5,437 nucleotides of DNA, taken from positions 1-5,437 of the forward strand of contig DMWU01000214.1 in assembly GCA_003483125.1 (NCBI GenBank). Direction: 5' to 3'. Shown here piece after piece: positions 1 to 5,103 of this stretch. The notes beneath the pieces were generated by a model. The model was given only the letters and a program-made list of their open reading frames with translations. It had not been told where the DNA came from and ran no database searches. The first letter of the stretch is position 1, and the number at the start of each line of letters is the position of its first letter. The position numbers were made by a program, and so were the translations under genes. This stretch comes from Erythrobacter sp. Lineage in GTDB: Bacteria; Pseudomonadota; Alphaproteobacteria; Sphingomonadales; Sphingomonadaceae.

Positions 1-789
1 CTCGATATAGCCGGCCGCGACCATTGCGGCGACCTGGTCAAACAGCTCGTCGGGCGTTCGCCGGGCCTCGCCCATGGCCTGCTCCATTCCTTCGGCAACA
101 ATGATCTCGCGCTCATCTTTCTCTACCGCGTCGATCATGGTCTTGGCTGCATCTGCCGGCCGAATGCCTTCATCAATCACCTTGTCGGATCGTCCCCGCT
201 TGGTCCCATCTGCCGTCAGTGCATTACGGCTGACATCGGTTGCAATTGAGCCTGGGTAGATAACGTGGACTGTCACACCCTTTTGCGACAATTCGCTGCG
301 CAAGGCATCGGCATAGCCGGCAAGGCCAAACTTCGCCGCCGAATAAGCGGTGCGCATGGGAACGCCGACTTTCCCTGCGATAGACGATATGAAAAGCAGC
401 GCGCCCGAACCCCGTTCGACCATGGGACCAATCAGGGCCTGAGAGAAGGCGATCTGGGCAGTAAGGTCGATATCGATAATGTCGCGATAGACTTGCATAT
501 CGGTCTTGAGCGCCTGGCTGCGCTGCGAGACCCCGGCATTCGCGACCGCGACATCGACTTGGCCTTTCCAGCTCAATGCTGTCTCAACCGCATTTGCCAG
601 CGCCACATCGTCGCGAACATCGAAAGGAAGAATCAGTGTTTCGCCGCAATCTGCAGCGACCTCGGCCAAACGTGCCTCATCGCGACCTGAAAGGATCACA
701 CTGGCACCGAGCGATGCCCAATCCCGCGCTAACGCAGCACCGATTCCGCTTGACGCGCCCGTAATCCAGACAATGGTTTCCTGGCTCAC
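1..789 (-). CDS. SDR family NAD(P)-dependent oxidoreductase, DHRS7-like (3' end beyond window)
   Basis: This is a classical short-chain dehydrogenase/reductase, a cytosolic Rossmann-fold enzyme that interconverts alcohols and ketones with NAD(P)H; its substrate cannot be read from the sequence. The 263 visible residues hold the cofactor motif TGASSGIG (10-17), an Arg after strand 2 (SGRDEAR, 34-40) that favours NADPH, NAG (84-86), and the catalytic Ser136, Tyr149 and Lys153 (ISSIAG and YSAAK). PG at 179-180 follows as usual. The frame is open to the left edge, so the C-terminus is missing. The start is GTG at 787-789, chosen because GAGGGG lies 7 bases upstream and the TGASSGIG motif falls at the usual distance from the N-terminus; no ATG fits. 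The fourth tetrad position, usually Asn in a 'N-L-x-G' context, reads Asp108 (IDIDLTA). It lies 24 bp after bolA on the same strand and is probably co-transcribed with it. The family is certain; the specific DHRS7-like resemblance is from memory. Confidence 0.9.
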   Translation of the reverse strand, partial: MSQETIVWITGASSGIGAALARDWASLGASVILSGRDEARLAEVAADCGETLILPFDVRDDVALANAVETALSWKGQVDVAVANAGVSQRSQALKTDMQVYRDIIDIDLTAQIAFSQALIGPMVERGSGALLFISSIAGKVGVPMRTAYSAAKFGLAGYADALRSELSQKGVTVHVIYPGSIATDVSRNALTADGTKRGRSDKVIDEGIRPADAAKTMIDAVEKDEREIIVAEGMEQAMGEARRTPDELFDQVAAMVAAGYIE

Positions 790-796
790 AATTCGT

Positions 797-802
797 CCCC
801 TC
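797..802 (-). promoter_or_regulatory. Shine-Dalgarno site for the SDR gene
   Basis: GAGGGG on the minus strand stands 7 bases before the GTG at 787-789. It is the main reason for choosing that non-ATG start. It lies inside the 24-bp gap after the bolA stop codon. Confidence 0.6.
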
Positions 803-813
803 AATTCCTTGGC

Positions 814-1086
814 TTACTCTCCCGGTGCGCTTGCATTGATAGCCAGCGCGTGCACCCTCTGGCCCGGAATATCTCCCAAGGCGCGATTGATCATTCTTTG
901 TCGCTCGAGCCTGCTCGCGCCTGCAAAGGAATCGCTCTCGATCACAACCGTGAAGTGCGATTCCCCGCTGCCATCATCGCCAGTATGGCCATGATGCTTG
1001 GCGCTATCATTGATGACTTGAAGCTGGCTGGGCGCGAAGGCGGCTACCAACAATTGCTCGATTTCTTTTGCGACTGTTCCTGACAT
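814..1086 (-). CDS. bolA: BolA family protein
   Basis: This is a 90-residue BolA/IbaG-family protein, the usual full length. In the family, BolA proteins bind monothiol glutaredoxins and share an iron-sulfur cluster with them, acting in Fe-S trafficking and stress or morphology control in the cytosol. The sequence shows the family pattern: helix EIEQLL, then FAPSQLQVINDS (17-28), a His-rich loop HHGHTG (31-36), SHFTVVIESDSFAG (43-56), and the helix RLERQRMINRAL (59-70) ahead of VHALAINASAPGE. The C-terminal helix has Gln63 where E. coli BolA has His; IbaG-type members also have Gln there, so this is not a defect. The ATG is at 1084-1086. A GGGAGGA sequence abuts the start almost without a spacer, which is unusually tight, but no better start exists downstream. 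It is divergent from the J-domain gene and leads into the SDR gene. Confidence 0.93.
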   Translation of the reverse strand: MSGTVAKEIEQLLVAAFAPSQLQVINDSAKHHGHTGDDGSGESHFTVVIESDSFAGASRLERQRMINRALGDIPGQRVHALAINASAPGE

Positions 1087-1120
1087 TCCTCCCGTTTGGG
1101 GCTTCCCTTATCGCTTGTCC

Positions 1121-1732
1121 ATGCCCATTCTAGGTAATGTGAGGCAGAGCAGATTTCATGGGCGCTATGAAGAGAGTGAGGTGACTTGTCAGAGTCCCGG
1201 TTGCAATGAGCCGGGCCAATTTCGCGCACCTGGTCATCGTCCCAACGGCTTTGCCGGGCCGGGTGAATATCGCTGGTTCTGCCTGGAACATGTCCGCGAG
1301 TTCAATTCGGATTATGATTGGTTTGAGGGCATGAGCGCCGAGGAGATTGCCGACGCGCAATCGCCCGCTGCGGGCTGGCGCACGGAAAGTTCCAGCTTCA
1401 AGCCGACTGCCGGGGCTGATGGATTGCCGCGTTGGGCGGACTACGACGATCCGCTCGACGCAATTTCTGCGAGGGCGAACGGGATCAAGACGCGTGTCCA
1501 GCGCGAAGCGGAGATTTCGACGACGGGCCGCTTTAGCACTGAAGAGGCGAAGGCGCTCGACCTGATGGGCCTCAGCCTCGATACAGACAGGCGGAAGTTG
1601 AGGCGTCGCTATTCAGAACTGGTCCGACGTTATCATCCTGATCGTAACGGCGGCGACCGTCAATACGAAACGCGGTTGAACAAGGTTGTCGAGGCTTACC
1701 AATTGCTCCGAAAAAGCGTGGCTATTGCCTAG
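1121..1732 (+). CDS. J-domain protein with N-terminal Cys/His cluster
   Basis: This is a 203-residue protein whose C-terminal third (about 145-198) is a J domain, the module that stimulates Hsp70/DnaK ATPase. It includes LDLMGLSLD, the basic helix with RRRYSELVRRYHPD and the diagnostic HPD triad at 172-174, then NGGD and a closing helix (LNKVVEAYQLLRKS). There is no Gly/Phe region or CxxCxGxG zinc domain as in DnaJ itself. The N-terminal part carries Cys23, Cys28, Cys54 and His57 (SPGC and FCLEH), a plausible metal-binding cluster, followed by an acidic, aromatic stretch (FNSDYDWFEGM). This type of small J protein commonly sits next to bolA and cobS in alphaproteobacteria (recalled, not searched). 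The start is uncertain: ATG 1121 is taken here; TTG 1115 and GTG 1139 are in frame, and the homologous region begins around RFHGR. The stop overlaps the convergent GST stop. The client protein is unknown. Confidence 0.88.
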   Translation: MPILGNVRQSRFHGRYEESEVTCQSPGCNEPGQFRAPGHRPNGFAGPGEYRWFCLEHVREFNSDYDWFEGMSAEEIADAQSPAAGWRTESSSFKPTAGADGLPRWADYDDPLDAISARANGIKTRVQREAEISTTGRFSTEEAKALDLMGLSLDTDRRKLRRRYSELVRRYHPDRNGGDRQYETRLNKVVEAYQLLRKSVAIA

Positions 1733-2361
1733 CTGCCAGATTTCGCAGCATCGATTAGGACCTGGTCGACTGCAACCGCCTCCTTGCATTTTTCGCGCGC
1801 AGTTAGCCGGTCGACATATGATTTGAAGCTCGGCCGTTCTGGTATCGAACCAAATCTCAAGCCCCAGATGAACTGGCTGCCAAAGTAGCAATCGGCCATC
1901 GTGAACCGATCGCCAGCTGCATAATCATTTGCGCTGAGCCACTCATCTGCCGTGTCCAGCGTTAGCTGCAACGATCCGAAACCCGCCAGTCCGCTCCGAC
2001 CTTCTGGCACTTCCCACCCCATCGCGGCAGCAACAGTCGCCTGTTCCAGCGGCCCGGCCGCGAAAAACAGCCAGCGGAAGTACGAAGCCTTCTCTTCGAC
2101 CGTGGGTAACAGGCCGGCATCGGGATTTGTCTCTGCAAGATAGTGACAGATGGCAGCGGACTCCGTCACGACAAGGTCTTGTCCGTCCAAATGATGCACC
2201 AAGGTAGGGACCTTGTTCATTGGATTTATCTGCTTGAAGTTGTCGGGCCTGCTGTCCCAGTCGAAGACTACATCCTCGTAATCCGCACCCGCTTCATGCA
2301 GCGCCCAACGTGCGATCTGGCCACGGCTCATGGCGACAGTGTAGAATGTGAATTCGGCCAT
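1729..2361 (-). CDS. Glutathione S-transferase family protein
   Basis: This 210-residue protein is a typical cytosolic GST, conjugating glutathione to electrophiles or reducing substrates with it. The N-terminal thioredoxin fold (about 1-80) opens with FTFYTVAMSRGQIARWAL, where Ser12 (or Tyr7) is the likely residue activating glutathione. NPMNKVPTL contains the cis-Pro (Pro52), and ESAAICHYLAE (67-77) is the gamma-glutamyl-binding Glu/Ser signature. The helical C-terminal domain holds the N-capping box DRFTMAD (151-157). The ATG is at 2359-2361 with AGGA 10 bases upstream. It is the last gene of the probable tetR operon. Its SD overlaps the TAG that would end the frame-restored DUF1428 gene, pointing to translational coupling in the ancestor. 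Its own TAG overlaps the TAG of the convergent J-domain gene in CTAG. The substrate is unknown; a detoxifying role is inferred from context. Confidence 0.93.
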   Translation of the reverse strand: MAEFTFYTVAMSRGQIARWALHEAGADYEDVVFDWDSRPDNFKQINPMNKVPTLVHHLDGQDLVVTESAAICHYLAETNPDAGLLPTVEEKASYFRWLFFAAGPLEQATVAAAMGWEVPEGRSGLAGFGSLQLTLDTADEWLSANDYAAGDRFTMADCYFGSQFIWGLRFGSIPERPSFKSYVDRLTAREKCKEAVAVDQVLIDAAKSGS

Positions 2362-2371
2362 CTCAGTTATT

Positions 2372-2376
2372 TCCTA
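2372..2376 (-). promoter_or_regulatory. Shine-Dalgarno of the GST gene overlapping an ancestral stop
   Basis: TAGGA on the minus strand combines the TAG (2374-2376) that would close the unshifted DUF1428 frame with AGGA (2372-2375), 10 bases before the GST ATG. This overlap suggests that ribosomes finishing DUF1428 once fed directly into GST. Confidence 0.5.
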
Positions 2377-2434
2377 ACGTCCCTTGGTAAGTAGCGGTTC
2401 GAAACCGCCATATATCAGGCGGCTACCATCAAAA
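2374..2434 (-). pseudogene. Out-of-frame C-terminal tail of the DUF1428 gene
   Basis: If one T of the four-T run at 2431-2434 is skipped, the frame after MPF reads DGSRLIYGGFEPLLTKGR and stops at TAG 2374-2376. This agrees with the conserved C-terminus of the family. The tail has no start of its own, so it is a displaced part of the upstream gene. It could be a real one-base insertion, a homopolymer sequencing error, or a site of +1 recoding (TTT followed by TGA). Confidence 0.8.
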
Positions 2435-2731
2435 GGGCATTCCTTCCGGATGGCCTTCCATGCTTTCGCCTGCCATCAGCGCCTCGTTAGCTTTGTCGAA
2501 TGTCGCCTTGTCGGGCCAGATTACCCAGCCAGTAACAATCTTCTCCCCATCTTCGGCTTTCACGGCGCTCCGATAATCGGTGACTTTGCCATCGGGAACT
2601 TCTTTTTCCCAAGCTTCCACAACTTCCAATGCACCTCGATCCATACACCAATTGGCCATGAAGTCGGCGGCTTCCGTGTAAGCTTGTTTGTTCTCCTCGG
2701 GCACGGATAGAACTGCGCAAGCAATGTACAT
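2429..2731 (-). CDS. DUF1428 family protein (YbaA-like), C-terminus lost by frameshift
   Basis: The 100 readable residues match the DUF1428 family (E. coli YbaA type), a small alpha/beta-barrel protein of unknown function. Recognisable blocks are an opening strand (IACAVLSVP), GALEVVEAWEKEVPDGKVTDY (33-53), AVKAEDGEKIVTGW (56-69), WPDKATFDKAN, and the near-terminal EGMPF (96-100). YbaA, as recalled, continues after MPF with a D-G-x-R-x-I-Y-G-G-F-E-P tail. Here a TGA follows at once, but the next frame encodes exactly that tail, ending at 2374 (total 118 residues, close to YbaA). So the gene has one extra base in the T-run read from 2434 to 2431. The ATG at 2729-2731 is preceded by AAAGGA with a short A spacer. 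It lies between the mpaB-like gene (51-bp gap) and GST. Whether the shortened protein folds is unknown. Confidence 0.85.
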   Translation of the reverse strand: MYIACAVLSVPEENKQAYTEAADFMANWCMDRGALEVVEAWEKEVPDGKVTDYRSAVKAEDGEKIVTGWVIWPDKATFDKANEALMAGESMEGHPEGMPF

Positions 2732-2734
2732 TTT

Positions 2735-2740
2735 TCCTTT
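2735..2740 (-). promoter_or_regulatory. Shine-Dalgarno site for the DUF1428 gene
   Basis: AAAGGA on the minus strand precedes the ATG at 2729-2731 with three A residues between. The spacing is short but it is the only purine-rich match nearby. Confidence 0.45.
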
Positions 2741-2782
2741 CCAGATTCCCCGAAAGGCAATCTAGCAGGAAATCATGGCAAG

Positions 2783-3628
2783 TCAGCTTTGGCGGAACGC
2801 CCAGCGCAAGGTCTTACCTACACTCCAGGTTGCTGCCCTGGCGGGGAGGGCGGAAAGGCCAGGCCTTTCGAGCCCCAGCATAGTTCGTGCCAATGGTGGA
2901 AGTATGGCGATCGCTTCAGCGCCTAGCATTGCCTGAACAGCTGCTGGCGTGCCCGGGTTCCGCTGGCTTAGCACCAATTGCGCAATCTCGCGGGCCTCGG
3001 GTGATGTTCGCAATTCGCTCCGCATCTCACCGAAAAGTGTTTCAGCTGCCATCCGGTCTTCCGGGACGGGATCGGCGCCCAATGCGCGAGCGATCACTGC
3101 GAACTGGCAAAAATACTCGTCCTGCTCACTGCCTGGCATATCCGGGCGAACGTGGCGAAGGTAAGCGGCAAGAAAGCTCGTCGCCTCGGCCACATGGACC
3201 CAGGCCAATACCTGCGGATCGGTGGCGGAATAGGGCGTGCCATCGGGCAGTGTCCCTTTTACCTGTGAATGAATGGCGTTGACGCGGCCAATCTCTTCAG
3301 CTGCCTTGTCTCGATGGCCAAATGTAGTGACAGCGATGAAACGCGCTGTTCGGCGCAGCCGTCCATGCATGTCCTCGCGGAAGTTTGAGTGATCGAGCAC
3401 CCCTTGCAGCGCATGCGGATGGAGCATTTGCAGCAGCAGCCCGCGGATGCCGCCCACCATCATGCCCACTATGTCGGCATGGACCATGCGGATCGGACTA
3501 TCGCGCTCAAACAGTGCTTCGTCAGATGGAGGCTCCGGCTCTTGCCCGGCCTCAAGATCATTGAAGACGCCGCGAACCTGGTCGACCAACTTCAATCGAA
3601 GCGATTCTATGGGATCGGGTCGCACCAT
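2783..3628 (-). CDS. Oxygenase MpaB family protein (DUF2236)
   Basis: This 281-residue protein belongs to the MpaB / latex-clearing-protein-like DUF2236 family. Characterised relatives are haem-dependent oxygenases: fungal MpaB cleaves a prenyl chain and bacterial Lcp cleaves rubber. The bacterial paralogues of this size are mostly uncharacterised. Family blocks visible are the helix GGIRGLLLQMLHPHA (59-73), DHSNFREDMHGRLRRTARFIAVTTFG (79-104), AIHSQVKG (118-125), and Y-S-A-T-D-P-Q-V-L-A-W-V-H (133-145). The conserved His70, His72, His120 and His145 and the Arg-rich RLRRT stretch are the candidate haem or active-site residues. No signal peptide or clear membrane segment is seen. The ATG is at 3626-3628; an in-frame TAA upstream limits extension, and no good SD is visible. 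It follows tetR by 45 bp on the same strand and is probably the main target of that regulator. The substrate is unknown. Confidence 0.88.
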   Translation of the reverse strand: MVRPDPIESLRLKLVDQVRGVFNDLEAGQEPEPPSDEALFERDSPIRMVHADIVGMMVGGIRGLLLQMLHPHALQGVLDHSNFREDMHGRLRRTARFIAVTTFGHRDKAAEEIGRVNAIHSQVKGTLPDGTPYSATDPQVLAWVHVAEATSFLAAYLRHVRPDMPGSEQDEYFCQFAVIARALGADPVPEDRMAAETLFGEMRSELRTSPEAREIAQLVLSQRNPGTPAAVQAMLGAEAIAILPPLARTMLGLERPGLSALPARAATWSVGKTLRWAFRQS

Positions 3629-3673
3629 CGCCGGCAGGTTACTTTAGCCTGCAACTCTTGGCCATATCTTGGC

Positions 3674-4243
3674 TTAATGGCGCGATAGGCGCGCCACGAG
3701 TGTTGTTATGGCTTGATCGAATATTTGAGGATCGCCGCCTGCGCGCGCCAATAATTGCGCACCCTGCAATTGCGCCAGGATTGCCTTTGCTTCAAGCGCC
3801 GGGTCGCCACCAACAGCGATTGAGCGGTCCCGCCTACCGGTCAGCAGCGTCTCCTGAATCCAGGCAGCAGTGTCTCTGTTGGCCTGGGCCAGCCTTTCGC
3901 GCATGTCGCGATCTATGACCTCCGTATCGGCTGCCAATGTACTGCACAGGCACATCCTCCCCGCATGGTCGATTGCATCCCGATATAGCTTGATCGTACC
4001 GTCAAGTGCCTGGCCACCGGTTCGGCTGGCAGAAGAAATCTTCCTCAGCTTGTCAGCAAGCTGGTCGGCATATCTATCAAGCACGGCCATTCCCAAGTCA
4101 GATTTGGTCGGAAAATGGTGATGGATGCTGGCCTTGCGGATGCCTATTTCACGTGCCAAATCGGCGTAGCTGAAGCCGCCAAAGCCGCGTTTGCGCATTA
4201 GCGCTTCGCCAAGGTCTAAAAGGCGTGATTGTGTCTCTGTCAT
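3674..4243 (-). CDS. TetR/AcrR family transcriptional regulator
   Basis: This 189-residue protein has the normal TetR length. The N-terminal helix-turn-helix spans about 24-50: FSYADLAREIGIRKASIHHHFPTKSDL, with the family-typical start of the recognition helix and the H-x-F-x-x-K-S-D-L end. The rest is the helical ligand-binding and dimer domain. MCLCSTLAAD (97-106) contains a Cys-x-Cys pair (Cys98, Cys100) in the segment where several TetR proteins for electrophiles or lipophiles have conserved cysteines. The ATG is at 4241-4243, with AGAAGG 6 bases upstream. That SD lies inside the palindrome at 4248-4263, so binding there would block its own expression. It heads the minus-strand operon and is divergent from the cupin gene, so it most likely represses both units. 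The ligand cannot be told; an electrophilic or hydrophobic compound is inferred only from the neighbours. Confidence 0.94.
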   Translation of the reverse strand: MTETQSRLLDLGEALMRKRGFGGFSYADLAREIGIRKASIHHHFPTKSDLGMAVLDRYADQLADKLRKISSASRTGGQALDGTIKLYRDAIDHAGRMCLCSTLAADTEVIDRDMRERLAQANRDTAAWIQETLLTGRRDRSIAVGGDPALEAKAILAQLQGAQLLARAGGDPQIFDQAITTLVARLSRH

Positions 4244-4247
4244 CTTC

Positions 4248-4263
4248 TACCTTCTAGTAGGTT
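4248..4263. promoter_or_regulatory. Putative TetR operator 1 (overlaps tetR SD)
   Basis: TACCTTCTAGTAGGTT is an imperfect palindrome centred on CTAG, with 6 of 8 base pairs matching between the half-sites. It covers the SD of tetR and ends 5 bases before its ATG. A closely similar palindrome lies 46 bp away, which supports a repeated binding site for the TetR protein. Confidence 0.65.
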
Positions 4264-4272
4264 GTAATTTGC

Positions 4273-4284
4273 AGCGCAAGCGCT
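4273..4284. repeat. Small inverted repeat between the operators
   Basis: AGCGC-AA-GCGCT forms a perfect 5-bp-arm inverted repeat midway between the two operator-like palindromes. It could be part of the divergent promoter area or a chance GC-rich palindrome; it has no T-run and is not a terminator. Confidence 0.3.
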
Positions 4285-4293
4285 ATTGCAATC

Positions 4294-4309
4294 TACCAAC
4301 TAGTAGGTA
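4294..4309. promoter_or_regulatory. Putative TetR operator 2 (upstream of cupin gene)
   Basis: TACCAACTAGTAGGTA is a palindrome centred on CTAG with 7 of 8 base pairs matching. With the copy at 4248-4263 it gives a consensus of about TACC-N-ACTAGT-N-GGTA. It lies 31 bp before the ATG at 4341. A TTGCAA at 4286-4291 just before it could be a -35 element for the cupin gene, in which case the operator fills the spacer, but no convincing -10 follows. Confidence 0.68.
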
Positions 4310-4340
4310 AATCCATATCTCGGGCAGTTAGAGTTTGAAA

Positions 4341-4400
4341 ATGAATATTAATTCAAAATTTGATGAATTGGTTGCGTTGGATACCAGCGAGATTGAATAG
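4341..4400 (+). pseudogene. N-terminal segment of the cupin gene, cut off by an in-frame TAG
   Basis: ATG at 4341 opens 19 codons (MNINSKFDELVALDTSEIE) and then TAG at 4398-4400. The same frame continues without another stop through K-K-S-P into MPGVDRRMLDR of the cupin protein. Relatives of this cupin family, as I recall them, start with a similar M-x-I-N-x-D/K-F segment and a W-x-P-S-P-M-P-G-V junction. The TAG falls exactly on that Trp, so one G-to-A change (TGG to TAG) explains it. A weak GAG lies 7 bases before the ATG. It could instead be a true 19-residue leader peptide, which is less likely given the in-frame match. Confidence 0.65.
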
Positions 4401-4412
4401 AAGAAATCGCCC

Positions 4413-5018
4413 ATGCCTGGCGTTGATCGACGAATGCTGGACCGGATCGGCGATGAGGTCGCTCGCGCGACAACTATCGTGCGCTACGCGCCCAAAAGCA
4501 GCTTTTCCGCCCACACGCACTGCGGGGGCGAGGAGTTCATCGTGCTTGAGGGAACATTCCAGGACGAACATATCGATTATCCAGCCGGGACCTATGTCCG
4601 CAACCCTATTGGAACGCGGCATGTTCCAAGGTCGGACGAAGGTTGCACGATCTTTGTAAAGCTGTGGCAGTTCGATCGGGAGGATACTGCCCAGTTTGCC
4701 GTCGACATGAACCGGGTTAGTCTCGCTGACGAGCCAGAGAATGCTGGTGTCCGGCGCAAGCTTCTGCACAAATTTGGAGACGAGATGGTCGCGCTCGAAG
4801 AGTGGGCTGCGGGTGCGGAAATTGAGAACGGCTCTAGCGGAGGTGCTGAGCTGCTGTTGCTTAATGGGACAATCAAGTTCGACGGCTCAGCATATGGCAA
4901 GCATGATTGGATCCGTCTGCCTGCCGGGCACTATGGAAAGTTTTTGGCCGGATCCAATGGCGCCAGAATTTGGATCAAGACAGGGCATCTTAATAATGTT
5001 CAGGCCCCCAACGGCTGA
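4413..5018 (+). CDS. ChrR-like double-cupin protein (probably lacks its first ~24 residues)
   Basis: This is a 201-residue cupin of the ChrR-like type. Such domains resemble the C-terminal cupin of the anti-sigma factor ChrR; stand-alone members are metal-binding proteins of unknown activity, possibly dioxygenase-like or sensory. The first cupin has metal ligands in AHTHCGGEEFIVLEG (His34, His36, Glu40 or Glu41) and the second motif PAGTYVRNPIGTRH (58-70) with His70. A second, degenerate cupin half follows (about 115-192: AELLLLNGTIKFDG, LPAGHYGKF, RIWIKTGHL), without the usual metal His pair. Cys37 sits inside the HxH-GGEE motif, where Gly is common. No N-terminal ChrR zinc domain is present. 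ATG 4413 is the first start after the in-frame TAG at 4398; the ancestral start is probably ATG 4341. Only a weak AGAAG precedes 4413. It is divergent from tetR and shares its control region, then is followed by cobS after 85 bp. Confidence 0.85.
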   Translation: MPGVDRRMLDRIGDEVARATTIVRYAPKSSFSAHTHCGGEEFIVLEGTFQDEHIDYPAGTYVRNPIGTRHVPRSDEGCTIFVKLWQFDREDTAQFAVDMNRVSLADEPENAGVRRKLLHKFGDEMVALEEWAAGAEIENGSSGGAELLLLNGTIKFDGSAYGKHDWIRLPAGHYGKFLAGSNGARIWIKTGHLNNVQAPNG

Positions 5019-5103
5019 GGATTAGCCATTTTGCCAGTCTATGGGCATTGGATGCCGTAACGTGCTTGCAGCCGCGCGTTGTCCCGTCTAACCGACTCGC
5101 ACC

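Noticed and set aside
265..690. Plus-strand frame of 141 codons opposite the SDR gene
   Set aside because: It is antisense to a gene with complete SDR motifs and resembles no family.
874..912. BolA helix has Gln63 instead of the His of E. coli BolA
   Set aside because: IbaG-type and many alphaproteobacterial members carry Gln there, so it is not a lesion.
2887..3282. Plus-strand frame of 131 codons opposite the MpaB-like gene
   Set aside because: Low-complexity Arg/Pro-rich translation, antisense to a family-matching protein.
3634..3652. Inverted repeat GCAGG / CCTGC with 9-base loop before the MpaB-like gene
   Set aside because: The stem is only 5 bp with no T-run, so it is neither a convincing terminator nor related to the CTAG-centred operators.
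3656..3673. Direct repeat TCTTGGC twice with an 11-base period between tetR and the mpaB-like gene
   Set aside because: Two 7-mers are too little evidence for a regulatory repeat; likely chance.
4353..4769. Minus-strand frame of 138 codons opposite the cupin gene
   Set aside because: It lies antisense to clear cupin motifs and has no recognisable domain or SD.
5019..5103. Possible promoter or terminator between the cupin gene and cobS
   Set aside because: TTGCCA at 5031-5036 has no matching -10 at a proper distance, and the only hairpin (GCAT-TGG-ATGC) has 4-bp arms.
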